DNA of 64,000 nucleotides from Dichetophora obliterata (GCA_963920525.1 OY986437.1:59104330-59168329); one strand, 5' to 3'; positions 33,232 through 46,198 are shown, counted from the stretch's first letter. Notes: a model not told the origin generated them from the letters alone. Numbers and translations: made by a program.

Positions 33232-35145
33232 CCGCAAACGAAAAACTAATAATGATTTACGGATATGCACCTGGAATGTCCGAACCCTTAATTGGGAAGG
33301 TGCCTCTATCCAACTGACTGATGTCTTGGAAAGATACAAAGCTGATATCACTGCTATCCAAGAAATGCGATGAAAGGGACAGGGTTGGGTTGCATTCGGC
33401 ATGCACCCTGTGATATCTACTACAGCGGCCATGCGGAGAAGGACGAGTTTGGATGTGGATTTGTAGTTGGCAAAAGACTACGGCCCCACGTCCTGCGATT
33501 CACACCTGTGAACGATCGATTTGCCATAATCCGCATCAAGGTTAAATTTTTTAATATATGCGCACGCTCCGACAGAAGACTAGGACGATGAGATCAAGGA
33601 AATTTTCAACAAGCGCCTTGAAAATGCTTACGAGCGCTGCCCCCGTCACGACGTAAAAATCGTGCTTGGTGACTTCAACGCTAAGGTGGGCAAGGAAAAT
33701 ATTTTTGGTACAACAGTCGGAAAGTTCGGCCTCCACGACAACACCTCCGATAACGAAATGAGGCTGATTGACTTCGCTGCAGCACGAAACATGGTCGTAA
33801 GTAGCAATAAATTCAAGTATCTCAATATTCATAAAGCCACCTGGATGTCCCCTGATCAAAAAACCAAAAATCAAATCGATCACGTTTTTATCGACGGAAG
33901 GCACTCTTCCAGTGTATTGGATGTACTCACGATCCGTGGTGCAAACATTGACTCGGATCACTATCTTGTTGCAGCCAAGATCCGTACACGTCTGTGTGCA
34001 GCTAAAAATACACGCAACCCTACACTAGAGAGGCTAGACGTCGACAAGCTGCAATCAAAACAGACAGCTGAAGCTTTCGCCACTCGACTCTCACTCCTGC
34101 TTCAAAGCACTCCTCCAATCGATGATATATGCGCGCAGTCGACACGCATTTCCAACTCCATGCGTGCGGCTGCTGAAGAGGTGATTGGCCGCAAACGAAA
34201 AACTAATAATGATTTACGGATATGCACCTGGAATGTCCGAACCCTTAATTGGGAAGGTGCCTCTATCCAACTGACTGATGTCTTGGAAAGATACAAAGCT
34301 GATATCACTGCTATCCAAGAAATGCGATGAAAGGGACAGGGTTGGGTTGCATTCGGCATGCACCCTGTGATATCTACTACAGCGGCCATGCGGAGAAGGA
34401 CGAGTTTGGATGTGGATTTGTAGTTGGCAAAAGACTACGGCCCCACGTCCTGCGATTCACACCTGTGAACGATCGATATGCCATAATCCGCATCAAGGTT
34501 AAATTTTTTAATATATGCGCACGCTCCGACAGAAGACTAGGACGATGAGATCAAGGAAATTTTCAACAAGCGCCTTGAAAATGCTTACGAGCGCTGCCCC
34601 CGTCACGACGTAAAAATCGTGCTTGGTGACTTCAACGCTAAGGTGGGCAAGGAAAATATTTTTGGTACAACAGTCGGAAAGTTCGGCCTCCACGACAACA
34701 CCTCCGATAACGAAATGAGGCTGATTGACTTCGCTGCAGCACGAAACATGGTCGTAAGTAGCAATAAATTCAAGTATCTCAATATTCATAAAGCCACCTG
34801 GATGTCCCCTGATCAAAAAACCAAAAATCAAATCGATCACGTTTTTATCGACGGAAGGCACTCTTCCAGTGTATTGGATGTACTCACGATCCGTGGTGCA
34901 AACATTGACTCGGATCACTATCTTGTTGCAGCCAAGATCCGTACACGTCTGTGTGCAGCTAAAAATACACGCAACCCTACACTAGAGAGGCTAGACGTCG
35001 ACAAGCTGCAATCAAAACAGACAGCTGAAGCTTTCGCCACTCGACTCTCACTCCTGCTTCAAAGCACTCCTCCAATCGATGATATATGCGCGCAGTCGAC
35101 ACGCATTTCCAACTCCATGCGTGCGGCTGCTGAAGAGGTGATTGG
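33232..35145 (+). repeat. 957-base direct tandem duplication inside the RTE element
   Basis: Unit 1 is 33232-34188, unit 2 is 34189-35145. The junction reads GTGATTGG/CCGCAAACG. The units differ at about one position that I could find (TTT versus TAT near 33517/34474), so the duplication is recent or an assembly artefact. Confidence 0.9.
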
Positions 35146-36960
35146 TTACCACCGCCCTCGCCGAAACCAGTGGTACGACCAGGAGTGTCGCGACGCCACT
35201 GCAGAGAAAGACGCCGCATACAAAGCCACCCTGCGGTTGGTTGTAACGCGCGCTTCTAAGGAGCGATACAAAGAAAAGAGAAGGGAAGAGAGACGTATTT
35301 TCAGGCGGAAAACAGAGAGGCAGAAAAGCGCAAGCAGGAGAAGATTGAGATGTATGGTGACAGGAATGAGGCCCGAAAATTGTTCGAAAAAATAAGACGA
35401 ATTGCCGATGGTTTTAAAACCGGGGCCTCTTCCTGCAAGGGTGAAAACGGGAATCTAGTGACAGATGTCCAGAGTACACTGACTTTATGGAGGGAACACT
35501 TCTCTAAGCTTCTAAATGGCGACGCTGACAACAATCCCGCGTCAAGGTTCCGCTGCCTGACTATGATGAAGTTCTGACAGCCATAGCTCGGCTTAAAAAT
35601 AACAAAGCCGCGGGAGCTGATGGCTTACCTGCTGAGCTGCTTAAGAACGGAGGCTAAGCTCTACTTAAATGCATTCACGAGCTTCTATGCAGAATATGGT
35701 CAGAAAAGTGCATTCCGAACGATTGGAATCTCATTGTGCTCTGCCCAATCCACAAGAAAGGCGATCCCAATATCTGTGCCAGTTTCCGTGGGATAAGCCT
35801 TCTTAATATCGCATATAAGGTCCTGTCGAGCGTTTTATGTGAAAGATTGAAGCCCATTGTAAACGAACTGATCGGACCTCATCAGTGTGGCTTCAGACCT
35901 GGAAAGTCCACCATCGACCAGATTTTTACGCTACGACAAATCTTGGAGAAGACTCAAGAAAAACAAGTCGACACCCACCATCTTTTTGTCGACTACAAAG
36001 CCGCCTTCGACAGCCCAATAAGGAAGCACTTGTACTCCACCATGTCTGAATTTGGTATTCCTGAAACCACTTTTTCAACCTAATGATGGAAAAGATCATC
36101 CGAGCTGCTGATCTGAGACGTAGTGGCACAATATTCTACAAGAGTGTTATGCTGCTTGCGTATGCTGATGACATCGATATCATTGGCCATAATACGCGCG
36201 AAGTCAGTGCAGCATTTCCAGATTAGAAAGAGAGTCAAGTCGAATGGGTCTGGCAGTGAATGCAGATAAGACGAAATACTTGGTGTCAACAAACAAACAG
36301 TCCCAGCGTCTTGGAACCCACGTTACAGTTGACAATACCTCCTTCGAGGTTGTGAAGGACTTCGTTTATCTGGGATCCAGCGTAAACTCAATCAACGACA
36401 TCAGCATTGAGATCAAACGAAGAATAACTCTCGCCAACAGGTGTTACTTTGGGCTCAGTACGCAATTGAGAAGCAGAGCCCTCTCTCGACGAACGAAAAT
36501 CACGCTCTATAAATCGCTCATCATGCCCGTCCTATTCTATGACTCACAAACCTGGACGCTGAGCAGTTCAGATGCAAAGACTTTAGAAGCATTCGAGAGA
36601 AAGATTCTTCGTAAGATCTATCGACCAATCTGCGTCAATGGCGAGTACCGAATACGATGGAATGATGAACTGTATGAGCTGTACGCTGACATCGACATAG
36701 TCAAGCGCATTAAAATCGAGCGGCTTCGCTGGCTTGGTCATGTTCAGCGCATGAAAGACGATGCTCCAGTGAAGAAAACATTCGATTCGGTATCCAGCGG
36801 CGGTCAACGCAGAAGAGGACGACCGCATCTTCATTGGAAAGACCAAGTAGAGGACAACCTGACGAAGCTTGGAATTTCCAACTGACGCCAGCAAGCGAAA
36901 GACAGAAATGGCTGGTGCAAATTCTTAGATGAGGCCAAGACCGACATACGGTTGTAGCGC
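33232..36960 (+). mobile_element. RTE-type non-LTR retrotransposon, inactive, with internal 957-base tandem duplication
   Basis: The product is an apurinic-type endonuclease followed by reverse transcriptase, the layout of the RTE clade (family often labelled craniofacial development protein 2-like). Endonuclease blocks ICTWNVRTLNWEGA, LGDFNAKVGKENIFG and ANIDSDHYLVAAKIR are seen twice, because 33232-34188 is repeated as 34189-35145. The single RT module has CGFRPGKSTIDQIFTLRQIL, FVDYKAAFDSP and YADD (36161-36172), then the RTE C-terminus [15 protein letters not shown]. Inactivation: an in-frame TGA after AIQEMR in both copies, a frameshift near ICARSDR, a stop after LLKNGG, and a deletion between IPET and KIIRAADLR that removes part of the RT palm. 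The 3' end carries (TAAG)n. Confidence 0.9.
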
Positions 36961-39345
36961 CAACTAAGTAAGTAAGCCAACTAAGTTACTAATAAATAGA
37001 GCTTTTAAAACATATAAAATAGTTGAATTTACAATAACTGTGCATATTTTAAAAACTCGCTGAAATGTCAACGTTTGTTTTTCTGAAGGCATGTATGTAT
37101 ATAAATGTAGAGTGGTCCCTGTTTGTGAGGCGCAAAACTATTTTTTTTCTGATCTCTAATTACGGACCGGGGTTTTGTTCCTTTACAAAATAGAAGTAAC
37201 TGTAAAATTTTCAGAAAAAAATATTGATATTTAAACGTGCCACTTGCGACCTTTAAATTGAAAATCTGATTTATATGGGAAAAAATGGTCTTCGGTAATT
37301 TCGGTTATACGAGAGGTTGTAGCTATGTCCTTAAAAACGCAACAAGCAGTATTGCCATGTACATATGTTAAATTAATTTTGAATTCTTTGTTTTTCTTCA
37401 AACCTCACATAATTTTTAATTTTTCGTTTGTACTTAAATTCGTTTTTTGTTTTGGAAATCATTTGAGGAACTAACAAAACTATGGAATTTAAGGTCATTA
37501 GCAGTTCTTAGGCAATGTTCCATGAACCTAATCCTTGCATGGAGAGGTCTGTTTCAAAAATCTGTTTAATTTTTTGAAAACATTTTTTTACTCGAATGAC
37601 ATATCACACATGATTTCGTTGAATTGTTTCCTGTGACATACACATTGTCTAGTAAAAGTGGAGTTCAAGCTGAGAGAGTAAATTAAATTTGAGAATTATG
37701 CCAAAAGTACGGAAACTACTTCTAGCTAGTTTCAAGCGCAAAACCATCTGATTACCTATGTAAATAATGCCAATCTAAATTTGTCAATTTTGTTTTTGAA
37801 GCAAGCAAATAAACTTGCCGAGACTATTTAAAGCATTAATATTACCTTTAATAATATTATTTAACATTTAATATATTAGTTAAAAATTTGTAAATTTATT
37901 TTTCAACCCACAGCATAAGCAAACAAGAAATCTAAATTTGACATTTGCTTATTCTTTTTGATGCTTGTTCTTATAATGCTGGATGAAATTTTTCCAGCAC
38001 ACTTTAAGCAGCTTTTGAGCTCGAGACAGCGATTTTATGCTTATTCTTCTAACTAGTTTTGAGCTGGAAAAAGTACGGAAACACGTTCTAGCACATTGCA
38101 AGTTACTACAATCGAGTACGGAAACAGACCTAATGAAAACTAGAAATCGTCCACTAAGAATTTAGTGGACGAGTAATAAGAAGCAAAACAAATATACCAA
38201 CATTTGTAGTGAAAAAAGCATCCAATTAACAAAAAATATCACTTTTACTGCTACTCTAAAATTTTCTAAACTTTAGTGGACTTTGATGCCCAATATCTTG
38301 AAAATTATAACATTTTCATAGAAACGGTCTTCGAATTTGAAAAATTCAGAATTTTTCTATAATCGAGAGAAAAGATCATTAAAAAATAAAATTTTCGACA
38401 TGAATTCTTTATTTTTTACTTATTTTAAAGCACGAAACATCTCTGAAAAGTACACAGTGAGTGCATCATCATAAATTTGATTTAAAAATAAGGGCAATTT
38501 TTCAAAATTTACTATTTTTTTAAAAATTTTACCATCCCAATTTGAGAATGAATATTCGCATATGTTACATAAAAAATGCTTACTGTAGGGTATTCTTAAC
38601 AGATAGCGAAAAATATTTGTAACATTTTAGCAATGCCTAAAATTTCCTCTTACACCATGTTCTTCCATCTTTCATAATTTAGGTCTTGCTTAGGAAATAT
38701 TCTTTAAATGCTCATATTTAAGGTCAAAGGTCACAAAAAATATTCGATGCACTCCTTCTCCCATCTATAATTCATTGAAAAAACATTATCAAACAAGGAA
38801 ATAAATTTATGTCATTCCTGTAACCACTCAAAAACACAAAAATTGCATATAAATAAATTTAATGACATCATACTGAGTGGCCTTAAACGGTTTTAACTTA
38901 CTCTAGGGCCAAATAGTACCAAGAAACCATAATTATATCTTCAAGTTTTATTTTTCAATTTTTCAATTGAAAAATAGCACTTTTGGCGAAATTGCCCATG
39001 TAAATTTTTGTTGAGTTTTGTGGAGACACTTTTCTATGCCTGATACGTCTTTTCAAGGACGTATTTCATAAGCAGTACGCATGGGGCTTAAAAAGGCAAT
39101 TCCGATTTTTTGTTGCACCAAAAAAATTTTTTTTCACTTTCGAAATTTTCACAACTGTTTAAATAAGGCGGTAGAATTTAATATCTACTTTTTTGTTGAT
39201 ACGGCTGTTTCTTATATGTACTGTAAAACTATTAAATGTAAATATGAAGGTATCAAGTTTTCGGTAATTTCTTGCCCTAAGGACCAGTTTTGTTGCTTTG
39301 CTGTTTAAACCGTGTTGTAATGCTGCATTACGACTACGTAGATGA
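36961..39345. other. Gene-free intergenic DNA with dispersed repeat
   Basis: No gene found. Two related blocks with AAAGTACGGAAAC occur near 37705 and 38070. Bases 38620-38765 match one half of the repeat at 25855-26060, including AGGTCAAAGGTCA (38721-38733). The open frame 39081-39308 lacks a signature. Confidence 0.45.
38721..38733 (+). promoter_or_regulatory. Second copy of the DR1 word AGGTCAAAGGTCA
   Basis: It is the identical 13-base word found at 25954, in the same repeat family. The surrounding sequence has diverged while the word is unchanged. Binding is not demonstrated. Confidence 0.35.
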
Positions 39346-39492
39346 CCACCTCATGACGATAATATTTTTGTATTATATATTTTCCTCTTCTTTCTCTCTT
39401 CTTCATGTTGCATGTGAAGAAATTTTGGTAAACTTTTTTTGCACCACCATTTGTACTGCCCCCCATTTGTACTGCCCCCCCCATCCGACGCG
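39346..39492 (+). repeat. Poly-C repeat, truncated copy
   Basis: Matches the inner and right part of 62695-62948 (CGATAATATTTTTGTATTAT, TTCCTCTTCTTTCTCTCTTC, then two CATTTGTACTGCCCCCC units). The left end is missing. Confidence 0.8.
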
Positions 39493-39593
39493 TTTGACCT
39501 GGAATTTCGAACCTCTATCCAAATGGCGAAAACCTCGGAAAAATAAAAGCCAACTTCGTCGCCATCCAGGAGATGCGTTGAAAACGCGCAGAT

Positions 39594-40761
39594 CAGTGTT
39601 CCCAACTTAGAGGTTTTCCCCCTAAATTTAGGGGGAAAAAGTGGAATGGGATTTTTTAGGGGTTTTATATTTTTATAGCATTGGATAGTCTACTTAACCA
39701 CGAAGTTTTTGAATTTGTTCCGATTTTGCTATGCATTTACTCCTCAATTTTTTCCCTATTTCATTCCCTGCTCATTACCATGGTGTAAAAACAAGGTGCA
39801 CGGGACGTCTAAATATTTTGCTAAAGCTGTAAAACTAGTGAATGAGTGAAAGAGACAGAAAAGGTGATTTTGTATGGTTTGACAAATCAAGTGTCTGATT
39901 TTTACAACAAAAATTTGAAATGGCGTTCGTCTTGTTTTGAATAAAAGCCGAAGAAACCGATTTTTTTGTAAATATTAAATCATTTATAAATAAAGATTAT
40001 CACAAAATGTTAATTTATCTTTTTTGTTTTGGGGGGATTCCCAAGTAATTGTAGCGATTTTAGGGTTTTTTGACTAAAGCTATAGGGATAAATATTTTTG
40101 GGAGTTGGTAACAGGGACCGAAAATAACTGTTATTCTACAATTTTCACATGAAAAAGGCATAACGAAAAAGTTTCCGGAGGACTTTTTTAAATATACCAT
40201 TATTATCGTAATGGCAGCAGCTTCGCGAATATTAAATGCCTTTTAAATGTTTGGCTGTTACTATAAAAATTAATATTAACTGTTATTTTTTGCCTTTTAT
40301 TTTTTCGGGCAAAAATAACTGTTACTTTAGACTTTTATTTTTTAAGTCAAAAATAACAGTTATTTTGTGCCTTTTATTTTTTCGGTCAAAAATATCAGGC
40401 AATTTGTATTTTTTCAAAGGCCGAATAAAAAACTTTAAAAACTAAAAAGTTTTATAGCTCAAAATGTGCGCCCTGATGAGACGATAAAAATTACATAAAA
40501 CTTTTTTGCCGTTCAAGTGGCCTTTAAAAAAATTCAAATTGCCTGATATTTTTGACCGAAAAAATAAAAGGCACAAAATAACTGTTATTTTTGACCTAAA
40601 AAATAAAAGTCAAAATTAACAGTTATTTTTGCCCGAAAAAAATAAAAGGCATTAAATAACTAGTATTTTTGTCGGAAAAAATAAAAGTTAAATGATAACT
40701 GTTAATATCCGACTTTTTTGATATAAAACATAACCAGTACGGTCCCTGGTTGGTAACACTG
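39594..40761. mobile_element. Non-autonomous hAT-like element carrying a nested foldback
   Basis: The ends CAGTGTTCCCAACTT and (complement) CAGTGTTACCAACTCCC resemble each other and have hAT-style CAGTG termini. I found no clean 8-base duplication. It interrupts the RTE-like fragment. The nested element at 40112-40748 duplicates GTTGGTAA. Confidence 0.55.
40112..40748. mobile_element. Foldback element of TAACAGTTATTTTTG subrepeats, perfect 8-base duplication
   Basis: The left end CAGGGACCGAAAATAACTG pairs with the right end CGGTCCCTG. Each arm has several 45-base units with CTTTTATTTTTTCGGTCAAAA and AATAACAGTTATTTT-type words, mirrored at 40275-40425 and 40530-40700. GTTGGTAA flanks both sides exactly (40104-40111, 40749-40756). 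hAT-type by end and duplication. Confidence 0.85.
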
Positions 40762-41040
40762 GAAGCGGATGAAATTACGCCACCTTGTTTCCCGATTCAC
40801 TTGCGAATAAGATGTTGGCCACGATTCCCATCAAGGTCAAATTTTGTAGAAGAAGGTCGATGCCGCCAAAGACGCTTTCTCTGCGAGCCTAGAGGTCGTG
40901 TATGATCACTGTCCGGTCCACAGCGTAAAAATAGTCCTACGCGATTTTTATGCGAATGTCGGAAGAGAACGCAGTGTGGATGCCGCTGTCGGTTAGTTCA
41001 GTTTCCACAAGGCCACGAGGCCTTCACAAAATGCAGAATT

Positions 41041-42048
41041 TCTTAGATTCTGACCTGAATTTACATTCTGTCAATTCATTCTTGTTGACCTCTTTTAAAC
41101 TGAGAAAAGAATAAAAAAATGCATTATTTTTTTTTATTTGATATTAGCTGCATTGTTGCTTTGAATTCCGATGTATTTACGATTGAGTTTTTGCATGGGA
41201 TTTTTAACAAATATTCAATCCAATCGATCAGTTCTGTTTTATTAAAACTAACCACTTTAATCAAAAAATATACTGGATTCAATTTTAGAATATTTTCAAA
41301 ATTGCCACTTTTTGCTTCTCACAACCAGTACACAATTTTAATGTCAAAATTATTTTATTTTACTTTTATGTTGGTATTACTAGAGGGCATAATGCAGAAC
41401 CGTCGAATTTTACAGGTCAGAAAATTCTGTAGCGCGATACTTTTGCGGTCAACATTTTCAAGAAAAGAACACTTTTTTAAGGTCAACATTTTTTTTAGAA
41501 AATAAGGGAAAAATACAGAATTCTTGAGGAGGGTAGAATAATTTTTTCCAGAAAAGAATGCGCTATAAGTACAGCTGTTATAACAGTAGCACTTTCATAG
41601 CAACAATGCCTGCACTGTTGAATTCCCACAAAAGTAAAAGTATTTACGTCACAAATGTATCTAGATGTTGCGGCAACAGTTTTTACTCTTGAAAAGTAAT
41701 TCAAGAACGACAGTTGTAGGGCCAATAGTAAATATTCACGCCAAGAACGGAAAATTATCTTAAATAAATAAGTGATAACTATAAAGTTTAATAAAGTGTT
41801 CAATGGATATAGAACTGGACGTGAAACCCCTAAATCTGTCCTTGGAATACAGATCAACTTCCGAAAACATTACCATTGAGCCAGACTGCTGCTTGATCAA
41901 CTCAAATGTTAAAATAGCTGCACATCCATGGCATCGTTAAGATTTTCAACAGAAGGGAGCTCCTCGGTGAGATTAAATACGCAGATTTTAGATAACAATT
42001 AAAAGATGATAATTTTAAAGACAGTGAAAAAAAGATAATTTTTATCAA
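41041..42048. other. Gene-free intergenic DNA
   Basis: The open frames 41119-41505 (+) and 41495-41857 (-) are 120-128 codons long. They have no motif, and their composition is that of AT-rich chance frames. I leave them unannotated. Confidence 0.35.
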
Positions 42049-42050
42049 TA

Positions 42051-42500
42051 AGGGTATTCATGGAAATGGGCAATACCCTTTAAAATGGCATAAAATGTAT
42101 AAGTTTATCAGCCTTATAAATAAACTGTCAAATTTGTATGGAGGCCTTTGCACAATCCAGATATATTTGCTCTTCGATGAGGTGAGCAAACGAGGTGGCA
42201 AACTTATAAGATCAATTAGCTGTTTAAGTTTTTCGAAAGTTAATTAATTTCTTATCAGAAGTCGGCAAAAAAGCAATGAGAGACGTAAGAATTTGTTAAT
42301 TGGAGCAAAAGTAATAAATATATAATTGAAAATACAACTTAAAAACTTATTGGCAACATATGCAGCATATACAAATATATTGCAGCTAACATACATATAA
42401 GCTGCAAATTAACAATCGACTTTAAGGGCTGTTCAAACAACCTACTGATAAAAATAACTATTGCTCAAATTATAATATTGTCACTTTGCATGAATACCCT
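42051..42500. mobile_element. 450-base MITE with TA duplication
   Basis: The ends AGGGTATTCATGGAAATGG and (complement) AGGGTATTCATGCAAAGTG are flanked by TA (42049-42050, 42501-42502). The termini resemble those at 11525 and 50496 (GGGTATTCA), so these may be one Tc1/mariner-type MITE superfamily with different interiors. Confidence 0.7.
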
Positions 42501-42570
42501 TAATGTTTTTGCAACCACCATATTTGTTTTTTATATATTGAATCAAAAGCGAAAGGTGTTAAAAAATTAA

Positions 42571-45500
42571 ATGCTCTTCCGCTTTTGTCGCAATGAGGAA
42601 AAAAAAAATGTATTTATTTCACGTCTTCAGCCCGACACAACTGTTGAAAATGTATTGACTTTTATCAAACATAATAAATTGTTGAGTCAAAATGCATTTT
42701 GTTCATGCAAAAAAATAGGTAATAAACCTTCCCATGCTTCCTTTATTCTCACAGTTCCAGCTGAAGAGTTTGCAACTGTTCTAAACTCTAATTTGTGGAC
42801 TGATAATATACTCGTTACAGAGTTTCAGCCTAAGAATAAGCCTAGAGGGACGACTCAAGCCGCTCGTCAATCCCAAAAAAACTGAATAGGTTATCCCTTT
42901 ACTATCAAAATGTAAGGGGATTACGCTCTAAGACGCGAGACATATTTTTAATGTCTCAGAATTTCTCTGAGGATATTATCGCACTGACTGAAACTTGGTT
43001 AAACGGAAGCATTACTGACTTAGAATTGTTTGATAACAGTTTTGAAGTTTATAGAAGAGATAGACATGCTGACAATACTTCTGCTGTCGGTGGAGGTGTC
43101 TTATTAGCTGTAAGGAACTCCTTCGTTAGTTCCATTATTGTTATTCCCTGCTCTGCTGCTAACATCGAACTTATATGCGTCAAGGTTGTACATTCCAATT
43201 CTAATGTATATCTTATTAATGCATACGTTCCTCCTAAGAGCAGTGTAGAAGTTTATGCAAGCCTTGCGGATTGCATAGAATACGTTATAAGCATAATTGA
43301 CGTTAATGACGACATTTTATTGTTAGGTGATTTTAATCTGCCTGACTTGAAATGGGAATCTTCTGACGATGATACATATTTTTGTGCATCTAATTCGAAG
43401 ACTCGCCAAGAGCATATATTTGTTGATAATATATGTTCTGACTTACAACAAGTGAGTTGTATTTATAATAGTCGTGAAAGACTTCTTGACCTGGTCTTAA
43501 CTACAGATAGTAACAATGTGATTGTTGAGAGGGCCCCTCATGTTTTGACTGCTGTTGAATAATACCATCCACCATTGAGCATATGGTACAAATCAGACAG
43601 GGATAATATAGTAAAGTCTAACTCAATAGATAAAGTTTATGAATTCAATTTTAAAAAAGCTGACTTTTTGAAGTTGAATCATTTACTTCAAAGTAAACTT
43701 CATGTTATTTTAGAATATGTTAATAACACTCTTGATAATTCAATTAATTTTTTTTATATGGAAATCTTTGCTATGTTTTCTCTGTCCGTGCCATATAGCC
43801 TCAAATTTACGAAAAATTGTGCTTACCCCTGGTACACAAAGGAGTTAAAGATTCTTCGCAACAGCAGGAATAGGGCATGGAAAAAATATGTCTGTAGCTT
43901 AGACTTGAATGACCTAGAAATCTACAAGCGTTTGTTTCTGGATTTTGAAAATTGCTCAGCTACCTTATATCAAAATTATTTAGACAGTACTAAGCTGAGA
44001 ATATTGTCTGATCCGAAGAAATTCTGGGGTTTCATAAACACCAAAAAAAAATCTGATGGATTCCCTTCATCATTTAAGACCTCTGACGGATTTACTGACG
44101 ATCCTGTCGTAATTTGTGGTCTATTTGCCAATCTCTTTAAAGAGTCATTTTGTTCAGACTCTTTTAATCCTGATGAAGAGTACTTTGAATATATGAACTC
44201 TACACCCAGGGTTTCGTTGGATTCTATATCCTTTACTTCAGAGGATATTTTAAAGTATATTGGGTTGATCGATGAGGATTTTAATGCTGGACCTGACGGA
44301 ATTCCTGCCGCAGTGTTAACACGATGTGGTTCCGTTCTAAGTCAACCACTGTCCATGTTATTCAATAAATCAATTAGCGAAAGTATTTTTCCACTTTTTT
44401 GGAAAAAATCTTTTATAGGTCCTATCTATAAAAAAGGTTGTAAGAACGATATAAACAACTACAGGCCTATCGCGAAACTCTCGTCAATTCCAAAACTTTT
44501 TGAGCGCCTCGTGTATGATCGTGTGAAAATTCACTGTGGGAAGGTCATGACAACTCGTCAGCATGGATTTGTTACTGGCAGATCCACTGTGTCTAATCTC
44601 CTCGATTTTACAACGTTTTGCTTAAATTCATTTTATTCAGGTAACCAGGTCGACTGTATTTACACTGATTTTAGTAAAGCATTTGATAAACTGCCACATA
44701 ACTTAATTCTATTTAAACTAAAGTTAATGGGTTTTCCACAATTTTTTGTAAGCTGGATTCAATCGTATCTGACGGAGCGATCTTATCAAATACGATTTCG
44801 AGGCGTATTGTCAGCTGAATTTATTGCTGAATCAGGTGTTCCTCAAGGTAGCCACCTTGGTCCACTTCTGTTTATTTTAGCCATTAATGATGTAACCCAC
44901 ATCATCAAACACTCTCATCTACTTATCTATGCAGATGACATGAAAATATACAGAACAATAGATGCTAAAGACAATTCAGATCTGCTCCAGTCTGATTTGA
45001 AATCCTTTGAAATTTGGTGTTCTAAAAACAATATGTTTCTAAATCCAGATAAATGCCAAACTATGACCTTTTCGCGAAAAAGGAATAATTTAATTTTTGA
45101 TTATACGATAAAAGATACGGCTTTAAATCGTGTAGATTCTGTCAAAGATCTTGGTATATGCATGGATTCTAAGCTATCGTTTAACGTTCATATTGATTAC
45201 ATTTGTAAAAAAGCATCTTCTATGCTCGGGTTTATGAAACGCTGGGCCAAAGAATTTAATAGTATGATCACAACTACAACGCTGTATTATGCAATTGTGC
45301 GACCTCACTTAGAGTATGCAAGTCAAGTTTGGTCCCCAAGTTACAATGTACATGTTGAACGTATAGAGAGAATCCAAAAACGTTTTGTTCGGTTTGCTCT
45401 AAGGGGCTTAAGTGCAACTGATACTTTAAACCTTCCTCCTTATGAGGATCGTTTAAAACTTTTAAAAATGCAATCTTTGAATGAGAGAAGGAAGTCTGCA

Positions 45501-45752
45501 GATATTGTCTATTTACACCAACTCATAACTGGTGTATTCGATTCACCAGAACTTCTAACTCTTATAAATTTTAACACTAATCGTAGAAGCAGTAGAAATG
45601 CTAACAATTTAATTTACTTACCTTTTAGTAGAACAAATTATATGGCTACTGCTCCTTTACATCGCATGAGTACCTTTGTTAACAACTGTAGCTTTTTTGA
45701 TGTTAACTTATCGAAAGGTCAACTCAAAAGTAGATTGAAAACTAATGTATGA
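42571..45752 (+). mobile_element. CR1/Jockey-like non-LTR retrotransposon, near-intact ORF2 with one stop codon
   Basis: 42571-42885 is the C-terminal part of ORF1 (VFISRLQPDTTVENVLTFIK; VPAEEFATVLNSNLW). ORF2 follows within a few bases, from about 42888: an endonuclease domain (YYQNVRGLRSKTRDIF, ALTETWLNGSI, LLGDFNLPDLKW) to 43559, a TAA at 43560-43562, then reverse transcriptase in the same frame to 45752. RT motifs are INNYRPIAKLSSIPKLFERL, TDFSKAFDKLPHN, GVPQGSHLGPLLF and YADD (44928-44939). Apart from that single stop, about 950 codons of ORF2 are open. The 5' part of ORF1 is missing, so it is 5'-truncated. The downstream untranslated tail is not clearly delimited. Confidence 0.92.
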
Positions 45753-45875
45753 TTAGATCTATGTAAACGCATGGTTAGTTGTTATGTCTTGTGTTGTCCC
45801 TGAGCCCAACCCATATTATGGTGGGTAAATTTTTCTCACTTTGGATTGTTTTGGACCGCTCTTATCGATATCATT

Positions 45876-46198
45876 GGGGCTATTCACGGTTTGAGCGTAC
45901 TTTTAACAAATCGTATTTATAGCATTTGTTATTGTTCGAATTGTGAGCACCTCGCCATGTGACTGTCGTATAAAAAGACTGTGCAACTCTATGATGTATG
46001 TGATTATGCGGCCGTAGACAGAGCATAAAAATACGAGGTACAAAAAACACCTCCAAGGGCTGCTTTTATTTACGAGTGCCTGCGTATTTGCATTTGTATG
46101 CAAAACAACAGCAAAGCAAAATGCGCTTTCGTAAATTGGCGTACAAATAGCGGATCGAACAAATGGCAGACCAGCGTATTCGAACTGTGAATGGCCTT
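45876..46198. mobile_element. Probable MITE with imperfect inverted ends, ATT duplication
   Basis: The left end GGGGCTATTCACGGTTTG and right end (complement AAGGCCATTCACAGTTCG) match at about 13 of 18 positions. ATT flanks both sides (45873-45875 and 46199-46201). It lies just 3' of the CR1/Jockey-like element. Confidence 0.5.

Larger units (their letters stand above)
39493..41040 (+). mobile_element. Decayed second RTE-like endonuclease, interrupted by a hAT-type insertion
   Basis: The left part (39500-39580) reads as TWNF.TL.PNGENLGKIKANF and VAIQEMR, the endonuclease start. The right part (40860-41010) reads VVYDHCPVHSVKIVL, then DFYANVGRERSVDAAVG, the DFNAKVG block. Frameshifts and stops abound. 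The intervening 39594-40761 is a separate element. It is a different subfamily from the element at 33232. Confidence 0.6.

Noticed and set aside
33551..33961. 136-codon open frames on the - strand (also 34508-34918)
   Set aside because: Antisense shadows of the RTE endonuclease, duplicated with it.
39594..40761. Clean 8-base target duplication for the outer hAT-like element
   Set aside because: The flanks GCGCAGAT and GAAGCGGA do not match in register; the end similarity alone supports the call.
41119..41857. Open frames of 128 and 120 codons on opposite strands
   Set aside because: No recognisable motif; composition follows base composition.
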